Notes: generated by a model from the sequence alone, not told the origin. A stretch of DNA of 64,000 nt from Luscinia megarhynchos (GCA_034336665.1 CM067590.1:62001-126000); one strand, 5' to 3'; shown: positions 11,601-22,878, counted from the first letter of the stretch. Program-made: numbers and translations.

Positions 11601-12174
11601 AAAGGAGTGAATTTGGAGGGAATTTTGGGGCAGAATGGGAGGAATTTAGGGGGTAGAATGGGGGAAAAGCAGGGAATTTTGGGTGAATTTTGGAGCAGAA
11701 TGGGGAGGAATTTAGGGGAAATTTTGGGGGTGGAATGGGGAGACAAAAGGGAGGGGATTTTAGGGCAAAATGGGGGATCCAAAAGAAGGAACCTGTCAGG
11801 ATTTGGGGTAGAAAAGGCGATTTGGGAATGGTGACTTCTCACTCCCCACACCCCCTTCAACCACGTGTCCATTTTTCCATCCCCCCGTGTCCCTCCGTCC
11901 ATCCCCCCCGTGTCCATCTGTCCATCCTCCCCATGTCCCTTTGTCCATCCCTCCTGTCCCTCTGTCCGTCCAGGACATGTTCGGGTTTTTGGGCAGCCTG
12001 GACTCCAAGGGCACCAGTTACAAGTTCGAGGTGCCGCTGGCCGGGCCGGCGCTGGAGCTGCACAACTGCATGGCCAAGCTGCTGTCCCACCCCCTGCAGC
12101 GGCCCTGCCAGAGCCACGCCAACTATGGGCTGCTGGACGGCGGGGACAGCCCCGAGAGCGAGGCCACCGTCTGA
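5621..12174 (+). CDS. BABAM1: BABAM1 (MERIT40), BRCA1-A and BRISC complex scaffold, complete CDS
   Basis: BABAM1 is the VWA-like scaffold that holds the BRCC36 K63-deubiquitinase in the nuclear BRCA1-A complex (with RAP80 and Abraxas) and in cytosolic BRISC. Exons: 5621-5875, 6629-6687, 7309-7429, 8559-8637, 9051-9075 (25 nt), 9850-9979, 10794-10880 and 11974-12174. All have AG/GT borders and matching phases, giving 318 aa (human 329). The acidic N-terminus carries RPRTRSNPEGAEDR; the VWA-like core starts at VNCPEKVIICLDL, with MIEMFVRTKHKIDKS, QTIPPPFVVRTILV, CPYFFFDVVYIHNG and GTSYKFEVPLAGPALELH; it ends in EATV then stop. I see nothing broken. Introns are almost wholly minisatellite. Confidence 0.97.
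5880..6590. repeat. BABAM1 intron 1 G-rich array
   Basis: Short units of the type 'gggactgggaggg' fill the intron between exons 1 and 2. There is strong strand asymmetry (G on plus, C nearly absent). No other feature seen. Confidence 0.8.
6690..7308 (+). repeat. BABAM1 intron 2 array with acceptor-like units
   Basis: About seven units of 60-80 bp contain 'ggctccctgaccc', then a 'ccaggtgaggtt' segment and T/G runs. The genuine exon 3 acceptor at 7307-7308 is preceded by the same 'ctccctgacccc' sequence, so units repeat the acceptor context and several could act as decoy 3' splice sites. Confidence 0.7.
7430..8510. repeat. BABAM1 intron 3 GGGACAGGGACATGG array
   Basis: Degenerate 6- to 15-bp units of gggaca/gggacatgg fill the whole intron. 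Nothing else is seen. Confidence 0.85.
9615..9672 (+). repeat. Partial copy of BABAM1 exon 6 with its acceptor
   Basis: The first 50 or so bases of exon 6, with a CCCAG acceptor, occur 230 bp before the genuine exon at 9850. The two copies differ at few positions. Splicing from exon 5 into this copy would read ATC then TAG, so use of it would stop translation. Flanking sequence from 9180 to 9850 is a pyrimidine array of 'ccctgtccccattggtgtcact' type; 8650-9040 is a 'gggtgtcctgggtgccat' type array. Confidence 0.85.
9990..11830. repeat. BABAM1 introns 6 and 7 arrays
   Basis: From 9990 to 10790 units are 'cccaaaatcccaaaacttccac'-like. After exon 7, 10890-11270 has 'ccccaaaatccacctgaattta' units and 11290-11830 has 'gggcagaatgggggaattttggg' units. 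No additional exon seen. Confidence 0.8.
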
Positions 12175-12189
12175 GGGGACACCTGGGGA

Positions 12190-13560
12190 CACCCCAAGGT
12201 GGTGGCATTGGGTGTGGGAAAAAGGGTTTTAGTGATTTAGGGGGGGTTGTGGTGATTTCCTGGGGTTTGGAGGTCACTTCTTATGGTTCTGTGTCACCTC
12301 TGCTGGTTCTTTGTCACCTCTCGTGGTTCTGTGTCACCTCCAGGTCACAGGGATGGAAATTTTGGGGAAACCAGGGTGATTGGGGACATTCGGTGGCAGT
12401 GGCTGGGTGTGAAAAGAGAAGAATTTTCCTCATTTGGGGTGTTTCTGTGGTGTTTTTCTGGGGTTTTTCAGTCACTTCTTAAGGTTTTGGGTCACCTCTC
12501 GTGATTCTATGTCACCCCCAGGTGACAGGGATGGACATTTTGGGGACCCTGGAGCTCTTGGTGACATTGGATGGCAGTGGTTGGGTGTGAAAAGAGAAGA
12601 ATTTCCTGATTTGTGGTGGTTTTGTGGTGGTGTTTTGGTGTCCTCTCCTGGTTCTGTGTCACCCCTAGGTCACAGGGATGGACATTTTGGGGTTGGTGGC
12701 ACTCCGGGGTGGTGGCACTGGGTGGCAGTGCTTGGGTGCAGAAAGAGAATTTCCCTGATTTGTGGGGTTTTTGTAGGATTGGTGTCCCCTCTCCCGGTGT
12801 CCTTGTCCCCTGCAGCGGCCCTGCCAGAGCCACGCCAACGGGCTGGACGGCAGGGACAGCCCCGACAGCGAGGCCACCCTCTGAGGGGACACCTGGAGAC
12901 ACCCTGGGGACACCCCAAGCTGGTGGCATTGGGGGGTGGGTGGGGGAGGAAAGAGAATTTTACTGATTTATCATGTTTTTCTGGTGTTTTTGGGTCACTT
13001 CTTAAGGTTCTGGGTCACCTCTGCTGGTTCTTTGTCACCCCCAGGTCACAGGGATGGAAATTTTGGGGACATCAGGGTGGTTGGGGACATTCGGTGGCAG
13101 TGGTTGGGTGTGGAAGAAGAATTTTCTTCATTTGTGGCATTGTTGTGGTGTTTTTATGGGGTTTTTGGGTCACTTTTTATGGTTCTGGGTCACCTCCAGG
13201 TGACAGTGATGGATGTCCTGGGGTTGGTGGCACTTCAAAGTGGTGACATTAGGTGGCAGTGGTTGAGAGCGGAAAGAGAATTTTGCTGATTTTTGCGATT
13301 TTTGTTGGTGTTTTGGGGTTTTTGGTGGGATTTGGGGTCACCTCTGCTGTCCCCTGTGTCACTCTCAGGTGACAGGGATGGAAATTTTGGGGACCCCAGG
13401 GTGGTTGGGGACATTGGGTGGCAGTGGTTGGGTGTGAAAAGAGAAGAATTTTTCTCATTTGTGGGGTTTTTGTGGCGTTTTTATGGTATTTTTATGGGGT
13501 TTTTGGTCACTTCTTAAGGTTCTGGGTCACCTCTGCTGGTTCTGTGTCACCTCCAGGTCA
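12190..13560 (+). repeat. Large tandem array downstream of BABAM1
   Basis: About six units of roughly 200-290 bp share 'ttctgggtcacctctgctggttc', 'caggtcacagggatgg', 'ggtggcagtggttgggtg' and 'gaagaattttcctcatttg'-type blocks. One unit includes the copied BABAM1 last-exon tail. From 13570 to 13830 a different array has 'cactggtggcactgggcagtgcc' units. Confidence 0.8.
12811..12900 (+). pseudogene. Copy of the BABAM1 terminal coding tail
   Basis: A second copy of the end of BABAM1 exon 8 (LQRPCQSHAN... to the stop and first 3' UTR bases) lies 720 bp downstream. It has lost two codons (the Y-G of NYGL becomes N-G) and reads SPDSEATL then stop at 12882-12884 instead of SPESEATV. Its CCCCTGCAG start resembles a 3' splice site, so it could be an alternative last exon, but more likely it is a non-functional exon fragment carried by the array. 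Confidence 0.8.
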
Positions 13561-13837
13561 CAGGGATGGAGCTCCTGGGCTTGGTGGCACCCAAGGGTGG
13601 TGGCACTGGTGGCACTGGGCAGCACCGGTTTTGGGACATTGGTGGCACTGGGTGGCACTGGTGGAACTGGGCAGTGCCAGTTTGGGGACACTGAGTGACA
13701 CTGGAGGCACTGGGCAGTGCCAGTTTGGGGGACACTGGTGGCGCTGGGCAGTTCCAGTTTGGCGACACTGGTGGCACTGGTGGCACTGGGCGTTACCAGC
13801 TGTGGCCACTGGGGGGCGCTGAGTGTCTTGGCCCCGC

Positions 13838-13936
13838 CCTTCTGCGTCTAGCGTCACTCAACGTGTGGGCGTGACCGCCTCCTATTGGCTCGTGTTCAGC
13901 CAATCAGCGGCGGCGCCGGGCGTTTGAACGGGCGGG
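13838..13936 (+). promoter_or_regulatory. ANKLE1 core promoter with two CCAAT boxes and a CHR-like element
   Basis: Just before the proposed start codon are an inverted CCAAT (ATTGG, 13884-13888), a direct CCAAT (13900-13904), a GC-rich GGCGCCGGGCG and TTTGAA at 13923-13928. CCAAT boxes (NF-Y) above a CDE/CHR pair (TTTGAA is the canonical CHR) are the DREAM/MuvB arrangement of G2/M genes. No TATA box. CCAAT spacing here is 16 bp, shorter than the usual about 32 bp. Confidence 0.55.
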
Positions 13937-16900
13937 ATGAGCGGAGCGTGAGTGGGGGCGGGAATGGGCGGGAGATATCGCGATAGGGACACCGGGATAT
14001 CGGGATAGGGACAACGGGCTATCGGGATAGCGACACCGGGATGGGGATATCGGGTTAGGGATACCGAGACACCGGGATTGGGACCCCGTGATACCGGGGT
14101 ATCGGGATAGGGACACGGGGATGTCGGGGGATCAGAATATCGGGATACCGGCTATTGGGTTTGGGACTGGGATTCCGGGATATCGGGATACCCGGATATC
14201 GGGAACGGCATTGGGATAATGGGGTCGGGATATCGCGATCGGGATTGGGATACGGGGATCAGGATATTGCGATAGGGATCGCGAGATATCAGGATACTGG
14301 GATATCGGGATTGGGGTTCTGGGATATCGGGGTCGGTATCGTGGCTGGGATACTGGGATCCAGATATCGCGATAGGGATATCGGGATACCGGGATCCAGG
14401 GAGGGGGACATCGGCAGCGGGAGGGGACACTGGGACCGTGGGGGGAACACAACGCGACCTTGGGGACGCCAAAGCTGCCGAGGGGACCCTGGCACCGGGG
14501 CCGGGGTCACGCGATGTCCCCAGTGTTGCTGGTGGCACTGGCCGTGCCCTGCGGGGTGGCCGTGCCCTGGGGGTGACCCTGTCCCGGTGCCACCCTCCAG
14601 CTGTGCCCGCGGGCTGCCACCGCTGGATGTGACCCGGGGGTGTCACCGCTGCCGCGGGCTCGTGCGGCGGGGACAGGTGAGCGGGGACAGCGCGGGGACG
14701 GCGACAATTCCGGAACGGGGGACGGGGACAGTGACAGTCCTGGAATGACGGACAGGGACAGTAACAACCCCGGAGTGGGGAGTGGGGACAGCGACAACTC
14801 CGGAACAGCGACAAACTCGGAGGACAGGGACAGCTGTGTCACCCCGTAGTGGCCCTGGCAGCGATGACAACGCTGGGGATAGTGGCAATCCCGGAATGGG
14901 GACAGGGACAGCTGTGCCAGCCGCTGGTGGCAGCGGTGACAACGCTGTCCCCTGCCCGCAGGAGCCGCTGGCGCTGCAGAGGAGCCGGAGCCCCGCGCAG
15001 GGTGAGGTCCCCAAGGTGTCCCCTCCTCCTTGGGGACAATCGGGGGCGCTGAGATTGGTGACCCCAATCTGTGTCCCCAGAGCTGGGGTGGCCCCGCAGG
15101 GCCCTGTCCTTCCTGAGCGAGGATGGCAGCGGTGACAGCGACTCCTGGGTGGCCCTTGGGGACATTACCGAGGCCGGACCCCTCAGCAGCACCCGCAGGT
15201 CCCTGCTGGACGGAACGGGGGACAGCGCTGTCCCCTCACTGTGTCCCCAAGAGCCCCGCGGGGACACCGCTGTCCCCTCACTGTGTCCTCAAGAGCCCCG
15301 CGGGGACACCGCTGTCCCCCCGCCACCCCTGGCTTCCAGCACGCTGCTCTGGGACCGGGACCATCCCCAGGAGCCACCCCCGAGCGCTTTGGAGACAAGG
15401 ACAGGATGTCCCCTCCCTGTCCCCTGTCCCCGTGTCGCTCCCGGTGTGTCCCTCAGGCGGCACAAGAGGCGGGATTTTGGGGACACACGCGATGTCCCCG
15501 AGGTCCCCCCTGCCCCGCGATGGCTGCTCGGTGGCACCTGGGAGCTGCGGTGACACCGCGGGAGACATCCCCGGGGGGTGGCGAGAGGCTGTCCCCAACA
15601 CGGGGGTGACAGAGAGGGAGGGTGGGGACCGCGCTGGCTTTGGGGATACTGGGGACAGCAGCAGCCTTGGGGTCAGCGGCGACAGCTTCGTCAGCGCCCG
15701 CGAGTCCCTGGGGGGCAGCGGGGCGTGGGGGGCTCAGCCCGGGGAACCCTCGCGGGAGGCAGCACCCCGGGATTTGGGACGGGGTTTGGGCTTGGGGAGG
15801 AATTTGGGTTCTGGGCAGGGTTTGGGGCGAGATTTGGGGCAGGGTTTGAGTTTGGGGGAGGATTTGCGTTTGGGGCAGGATTTGCGTTTGGAGCAGAATT
15901 TAGGGCAGAGTTTGGGGCGAAATTTGGGGCAGAGTTTAAGGCAGGATTTGGGTTTGGGGCGGAATTTGATGCTGAATTTGGGGCAGAATTTGGGTATAGG
16001 GCGGGATTTGGAGCGGGATTTCAGTTTGGGGCAGGATCTAGGGCAGGGGATTTGGGGGGGAATTTGGGGCAGGTTATGAGGGAGGGTTTAAAACAGGATT
16101 TGGGTTTGGGGCGGGATTTGGGTTCGGGACAGGATTTGGAGCGGAATTTGGGCGGGATTTGTGCTCCGGGACCGCCCCCCAAATCCCCGAGTCTTGCTGG
16201 GACCTCGGGGTGCTCCTTGCCTCCCCTCGGGGGAGTCCCCGTGCTGCTGTCCCCGCTGTCCCGACAGCTCTGGTGATGACACTCCTCGGGGCTGCGACAA
16301 TTTTGGGGACCGCCACGTCACCCCCAGGAGCAGGAGCCGCCTGCGGGCGGTGGCAGCGCGGCTCCGCTCCTGCTCTTCCTCACCCTCCTCCTCCTCCTCC
16401 TCCCTGCCCCCCGAGCCCCTCCCGATGTCGCCGAGAACCCTCGGGGTCGCTGTCATCTCCCCCCCTCGCCGCTGGGTCACTCCAGGGGACAAGGACGGCA
16501 CCGGCGGCTCTTGGGGTGACACCCAGACCGTCCCCGGCATGTCCCCAGGGGGTGGCAGTGCCCCCAAATCCGGGCACAGAGCCCTGCGGGGACTTGGGGA
16601 CAAGGGACACCCTCAGAACTGCTCAGGGTCCGGTACCAGGGGATTTGGGGACAAGGGACACCCTCAGAACTGCTCAGGATCCTGTCCCCGGGGATTTGGG
16701 GACAAGGGACACCCCCAGAACTCTCTGTCACCCGCCCGGGGCTCCCCCAAATCCAGCCGCGGGCTCCCGGGGAAGCGGCGACACCCCCAGAAGTCCCGGC
16801 CGGTCACTCGGGGTCCCCCCAGTGCCACCATCAGCCCCAGGACCGAGGGTGGCACTGGGTGGCAGCGCCACTCGCCATTGGGAACACCCTCGTTGCCACT

Positions 16901-19900
16901 GTCACCCGGCAAGGACTTGGGGACACCCTCGGTGCCATTGTCACCCGGCTGTGCCACCCTGCACTCCGAGGACGTGACACAGGAACCCCGCGAGTGTCAC
17001 AGCCCTGGTGGCAGCCCTGGGGGTAGCACCGGGCGCGGTGGCCACGTGTCGCCGTCGCAGCCGGAGTTTGGGGACAATCCCGGCTCTGTCACGGCGCTCG
17101 AGGGACAGCAGGGATGGCCCGAAGGTGAGGCGGGGGTGCCACCCTCGGGTGTCACCCCAGGGGACCCCCGGGAACGGCGGGGATGGGGATGGGAACAGAG
17201 GAGGGAATTTGGGGTCGGGGGGGTGGGAATGGGGGCTGGATTAGGGGGTTTGGGGGTCAGGGAAATGGGAATGGGGGGGTTTGGTGCCAGGGGGGTGGGA
17301 ATGGGGGCTGGACTGGGGGATGTGGGCCTGAACCAGGGGGTTTAGGGTGATGGGGATGGGCATTGGGGGGGTTTGAGAGTTTTGAGGTCAAGTAGGGGTG
17401 GAGCTGGATTGAGGGTTTGGGGATGTGGGAATGGGAATGGGGGGGAATTTGGGGGTCAGGGAATGGGATTGGAGCTGCACCAGGGGGCTTGGGATGGTGG
17501 GGGATGGGTATGAGGGGTTTGGGGATTTTTGGGATCATGGGGATGGGATTGGGGCTGGATTGGGGGTTTGGGGGTCATGAGGACGGGCATTGGGGGGTTT
17601 TCGGATCGTGGGGATGGGAATAGGGCTGGACCAGGGAGTTTGGTGCCATGGGGCCAGGCATGGGGGTTTTGGGGCTGTGGTGACAGACACTGGGGTTTTG
17701 GGGAGCTGTGCTGAGGTTTTGGGGCCATGGTGATGGATACTGGGGTTTTGGGGCCATGGTGATGGGCACTGGGGTTTTGGGGGAGCTGTGCTGAGGTTTT
17801 GGGGCCATGGTGATGGATACTGGGGTTTTGGGGCTGTGGTGACAGACACTGGGGTTTTGGGGCCATGGTGATGGGCACTGGGGTTTTGGGGAGCTGTGCT
17901 GAGGTTTTGGGGCCATGGTGATGGACTCTGGGGTTCCCTGGCCCGCAGGGGGTGCCCTGGGTGCCCGGGGCCGGTGCTGCCCCACGGGGCACAGCCCGGA
18001 GCTGGTGGCTGCACTCAGGACCGGCCGTGTCCCCGACTGCGCCCAGGACGAGCTGGTGCTGAGTCAGCACTTCGAGAGCGAGCGGCTCAAGATCAGCTTC
18101 AACTACCTGCTGCTGGACCCCAGGTGTGCCACCTGTGTGACCTGTGCCACCTGTGTCACCCTGTGCCACTGCCATGCCACCTCTGTGCCACCATGTATCA
18201 CCCCTGGGCTATCCCTCTGTCATCCCTGTAGCACCCCTGGGCGATCCCTGTGGCACCACTGTGCCACCTTATGCCCCATGCGCCACCCCGTGTCCCCACC
18301 GTGTCCCCAGGGTGATCCCAGTGCCACCCCCGTGTCCCCAGGGTGACCCTGATGCCCCCCCCATGCCTCCAGGGTGACCCAGGTGCCACCCCAGTGCCAC
18401 CCTAGTGCCACCCCGTGTCCCCAGTGTGACCCAGGTGCCCCCCGTGTCCCCAGGGTGACCCCAGTGCCACCCCCGTGTCCCCAGTGTGATCCCAGTGCCC
18501 CCCCATCCCCAGGGTGACCCAGCTGCCCCCCCCGTCCCCAGGGTGACAGGTGCCTCCCCCGTCCCCAGGGTGACCCAGCTGTCCCCCCTGTCCTCAGGGT
18601 GACCCGGGACCTGCCCCGCCGCAGCCCCAGGCTTAGCCCCGCCCAGCAGTTCCGGGATTTTGTCACCGCCGTGTTCTACGTGGGCAAGGGGACACGAGCC
18701 AGGCCCTGGTGGCACCTGCGGCAGGCGCGGGCACAGCACCGCAGGGGGACATGCAGGGTGGGCGTGGGGTGGGGATTGGGGGATTGGGATTGGGATTGGG
18801 GTTGGAAATGGGAATGGGGCAATGGGATTGGGATGGGATATTGGGATGGGATAATGGGATGGGACAGGATGGGAGGGACGGCACAGGACGGGATGGGATC
18901 AATGGGATGGGATCGATGGGATGGGACGGGACGGGATGGGATCGATGGGATGGGATGGATGGGATGGGACGGGACAGGACGGGATGGGATCAATGGGATG
19001 GGATGGATGGGATGGAATGGGGGTGGGAATGGAGTTGGAGTTGGGGTGGGCATTGGGATGGGAATTAGAATGGGGTTGGGATTGGAATTGGGGTTGAGGA
19101 TTGGGATTGGGGTTGGGTTGTGGTTGGGATCAGGAATGGGATTGGAGTTGGGATTTGGCAATGGAGATGAGGATGGGATTGGGGGAATGGGAAAGGGGGA
19201 TTGGAAATGGGGGATTTGGAATAGGGGGATTGGAAATGAGGGATTGAGGGACTGGGAATGGGGGAATGGGAAAATGGGGATGGGGATGTGGGAGTGGGAT
19301 TAGGATTGGGATTGGGATCGCGAACAGGAAAAGGCATGGGATTGGGAATGGGGATGTGATTGGGGGAATGGGATTGGCAATGAGGGGCTGTGGGATTGGG
19401 AATGGGGATGGGATTGGAAATGGGGATTGAGATGGGAATGGGGGAATGGGATTGTATATGGGAATAGAGAACTGGGAATGGGGGGGGATGAGGGATGGGA
19501 ATGGGGGATGGGAATGGGGGATTTGGATGGGCAGAATGGGAATGGGGCATTTGGGATGGGAATGGGATTGAGAATGGGATTGAGGGAAAGGGAAATGAGA
19601 ATGAGGGATTGGGAATGGGGGAATAGGAATGGGGGAAAGGGAATATGGGAATGCAGATGGGGGAGTGGGATTGGATTGGGATTGGGATTGAGATTGGATT
19701 GGGATTGGGAGCGGGAACAGGAACAGGAACAGGAATAGGAATGGGATTGGGAATGGGGGAGTGGCATTGGGAATGGGGATGGGATTGGGGGAATGGGAAT
19801 GAGGGCTCTGGGATTGGGGATGGGGCTTTGGGGCCATGCTGACAGGCACAGGGCCGTGTTTGGGGCTGTGTTTGGGGCCGTGTCTGGGCCCGTTTTTGGG

Positions 19901-22878
19901 GAGCCATGCTGACAGGCACAGGGCCGTGTTTGGGGGCCGTGTTTGGGGCCATGCTGACAGGCACAGGGGCCGTCTTTGGGGCCGTCTTTGGGGCCATGCT
20001 GACAGGCACAGGGCCGTCTTTGGGGGCGTCTTTGGGGGCTGTGTTTGGGGCCATGCTGACAGGCACAGGGCCGTCTTTGGGGCACGTGTTTGGGGCTGTG
20101 TTTGGGGCCGTGTTTGGGGCTGTGTTTGGGACCATGCTGAACAGGCACAGGGAATGCGTGTTTGGGGGGGCGTGTTTGGGGGCGTGTTTGGGGCCGTGTT
20201 TGGGGCCATGCTGACAGGCACAGGCCCGTGTTTGGGGCTTTGTTTGGGACTATGTTTGGGGGCCGTGTTTGGGGCTGTGTTTGGGGCCGTTTTTGGGGGC
20301 GTGTTTGGGGGCCGTCTTTGGGGCCTAGATCTTTGGGGCTGTGTTTGGTGCCATGCTGACAGGCATAGGGCGTGTGTGAGGCTGTGTTTGGGGCTGTGTT
20401 TGGGGCCATCCTGACAGGCACAGGGGCCGTCTTTGGGGCCGTCTTTGGGGCTGTGTTTGATGCCATGCTGACAGGCATAGGGCCGTGTGTGAGGCTGTGT
20501 TTGGGGCTGTGTTTGGGGCCATCCCTGACAGGCACAGGGCCGTGTTTGGGAGCTGTGTTTGGGGGCTGTGTTTGGGGCCATGCTGAACAGGCACAGGGCC
20601 GTGTTGGGGTTGTGTTTGGGGGCCGTGTTTGGGGCTATGTTTGGGGCCGTGTTTGGGGCTGTGTTTAGGGCTGTGTTTGGGGCTGTGTTTGGGGCCATCC
20701 TGACAGGCACAGGGCCGTGTTTGGGGAGTTGTGTTTGGGGGCCGTGTTTGGGGGCTATGTTTGGGGCCCGTGTTTGGGGGCTGTGTTTAGGGCTGTGTTT
20801 GGGGCTGTGTTTGGGGCCATCCTGACAGGCACAGGGCCGTGTTTGGGGAGCCGTGTTTGGGGCTATGTTTGGGGCCATGCTGACAGGCACAGGGCGTGTT
20901 TGGGGCCGTGTTTGGGGCCATGCTGACAGGCACAGGGCCGTGTTTGGGGGCGTGTTTGGGGCCGTGTTTGGGGCTGTGTTTGGGACCATGCTGAACAGGC
21001 ACAGGGCTGTGTTTGGGGGCCATGTTTGGGGCCGTGTTTGGGGCCATGCTGACAGGCACAGGGTCGTGTTTGGGGGCGTGTTTGGGGGCCGTGTTTGGGG
21101 GCCGTGTTTGGGGGCCGTGTTTGGGGGCGTGTTTGGGGCCGTCTTTGGGGCCGTCTTTGGGGGCCGTCTTTGGGGCTGTGTTTGGTGCCATGCTGACAGG
21201 CATAGGGGCCGTGTGTGAGGCTGTGTTTGGGGCTGTGTTTGGGGCCATCCTGACAGGCACAGGGCCGTGTTTGGGGCCGTGTTTGGGGGCTATGTTTGGG
21301 GCCATGCTGACAGGCACAGGGCCGTGTTTGGGGTTGTGTTTGGGGCCGTGTTTGGGGCCATGCTGATAGGCAAAGGGCCGTGTGTGGGGCTGTGTTTGGG
21401 GCTATGTTTGGGGCCGTGTTTGGGGCTGTGTTTAGGGCCGTGTTTGGGGGCTGTGTTTGGGGCCATGCTGACAGGCATAGGGCCGTGTTTAGGAGCTGTG
21501 TTTGGGGGCCATGTTTGGGGCTATGTTTGGGGCCATGCTGACAGGCACAGGGCCGTGTTTGGGGGCCGTGTTTGGGGCCGTGTTTGGGGGCCATGTTTGG
21601 GGGCTATGTTTGGGGGCCATGCTGATAGGCACAGGGCCGTGTTTGGGGCGATTTTTGGGGCCGTGTTGGGGGCCGTGTTTGCGGCCGTGTTGGGGACCGT
21701 GTTTGCGGCCGTGTTTGGGGGCCGTGTTTGGGGCCGTGTTTGGGGCTGTGTTTGGGGCCATGCTGACAGGCACAGGGCTGTGTTTGGGGCTGTGTTTGGA
21801 GCTGTGTTTGGGGCTGTTTTTGGGGTGCAGGGCTGCCCCAAAGTGCGGCGCATCCTGGAGATCTGGGACTCGGGGCACGGGGTGGTGCCCCTGCTGTGCT
21901 TCCCGCACCGCGCGCCCGCCGAGGCCTTCACCCGTGAGAGCTGCATGCTGGAGGCGCTGGGTGAGCCCCAAAATCTGCCCAAATCCCAATCCCTTCCCAG
22001 TCCCAATCCCAGTCCCCATTGCCAGTCCCAAATCCCAAATCCCACTGCCCCAAATCCCACTGTCCCTATTGCCAGTCCCAAATCCCAAATCCCACTGCCC
22101 CAAATCCCACTGTCCCTATTGCCAGTCCCAAATCCCAAATACCACTGTCTCCATTGCCGGTCCCACAGTCCCAACCTCCCATTCCCAATCCCAAATCCCA
22201 CTGCCCGCATTACCAAACCCCCAGTCCCACAGCCCCAGCCTCTCATTCCCACTCCCATTCCCAATCCAAATTCCACTGGCCCCATTCCAAATCCCAAACT
22301 TCCAATCCCAATCCCACACCCTCCAACCCCTCATTCCCACCCTCCATCCTCACTCCCAATCCCATTCTCCCGTTACCATTCCCAATCCCAAACCCCAAAT
22401 CCCACAGCCCCCACTGCCAATCCCAAATCCTGCAGCTCCCATTCCCATTCCCAATCCCAAATCTCCAACCCCGCCCTCCCAGCACATTCAAGGGGTCCCA
22501 GGGCTGTCCCCAACCCCGTGGGTGCCACCCTGTCCCTGTGGGTGTCACCCTGAGCCTCCCTGTTCCCTGACTCTGTGGGTGCCACCCTGACCCCTGTGTC
22601 CCCAAGGGTGCCACCCTCACCCTGTGGGTGCCTGCCTGTCCCCTGTCTCCACGAGTGCCACCCTGACCCTGTCCCTGTCCCCATTTCCTCTGACCCTGTC
22701 CCTGTCCCCAGGGCTGCCCTCGCTGACCAATGCCCGCCGTGGTCAGTGCCATGGTCCTGCCGTGTCCTGGCCGGGGCAGCGGCGCCGGCGCCTGGGGGTG
22801 ACCCTGCTGCACCGCGCCCTGGGCGTGCTGCTGGCACAGGGGGAGTGCCAGCTGTACCCTGGGGACATCCCTGGGTGA
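13937..22878 (+). CDS. ANKLE1: ANKLE1, ankyrin/LEM/GIY-YIG endonuclease; C-terminal half clear
   Basis: ANKLE1 (worm LEM-3) cuts DNA at chromatin bridges late in mitosis. Firm exons: 17949-18123 (GHSPELVAALRTGRVPD, human GHSLELAAALRTGCIPD), 18598-18757 (VFYVGKGTRARP), 21831-21960 (CPKVRRILEIWDSGHGVV) and 22712-22878 (LPSLTNARRGQCHG to stop). They carry the GIY-YIG fold: NYLLLD and YVG blocks, Arg of GTRARP, Glu of TRESCMLEALG and Asn of TNARRG. Phase-compatible probable exons: 14601-14676 (GLPPLDVTRGCHRCRGLVRR, like the last ankyrin repeat), 14962-15001, 15081-15198 and 16268-17124 (ends in a weak LEM-like GDNPGSVT). The exon ending at ATG-13937 (MSGA then GTGAGT) is a likely start. Ankyrin repeats 1-3 are not visible. 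Human length is about 615 aa; here the middle is uncertain. Confidence 0.85.
13960..14410. repeat. GATATCGGGATAGGGACACC array in ANKLE1 intron 1
   Basis: Short units of 'gatatcgggatagggacacc' type fill the space where the first ankyrin exons would be expected. GATATC recurs many times. No ankyrin-like reading frame seen. 14690-14850 is a 'ggggacagcgacaattccgg' array. Confidence 0.8.
15770..16150. repeat. GGGGCAGGATTTGGGTTT array in ANKLE1
   Basis: About 20 units near 18 bp, open in two plus frames (LGQDLGLGR-like or GAGFGFGAEF-like). I treat it as intronic between 15198 and 16268 because those splice sites match in phase, but a coding role cannot be excluded. Confidence 0.65.
17170..17948. 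repeat. G/T-rich array in ANKLE1 intron
   Basis: Units such as 'ccatggtgatggatactggggttttgggg' repeat up to the acceptor at 17947-17948. The following intron, 18150-18597, has 'cccccgtgtccccagggtgacccaggtgcc' units, each resembling an acceptor context (CCCCAGGGTGACCC), including the genuine one at 18597. Confidence 0.75.
18765..19830. repeat. GGGATTGGGAATGGG array in ANKLE1 intron
   Basis: Over 1 kb of gggat/gggatt/gggaat units, including a 'gggatgggatcgatgggatggg' block at 18890-19020. No exon seen. Confidence 0.85.
19833..21825. repeat. Nested (higher-order) minisatellite in ANKLE1 intron
   Basis: Two layers of repeat: a header of 'ccatgctgacaggcacaggg' type occurs about 26 times, and each header is followed by one to several copies of a 13-mer 'gccgtgtttgggg' or 'gctgtgtttgggg'. 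Both strands stay open for long stretches as a result, for example over 600 codons on the minus strand; these are not genes. The array stops directly before the exon at 21831. Confidence 0.9.
21970..22700. repeat. C/A-rich arrays in last ANKLE1 intron
   Basis: From 21970 to 22490 units read 'cccaaatcccactgcccc'; from 22500 to 22700 units read 'gggtgccaccctgaccctgt'. No further exon seen. Confidence 0.75.

Noticed and set aside
19130..20989. 619-codon minus-strand open frame (NTAPKHGPV-like repeats)
   Set aside because: Pure translation of a minisatellite in an ANKLE1 intron; equivalent frames open on the other strand; no homology recognised.
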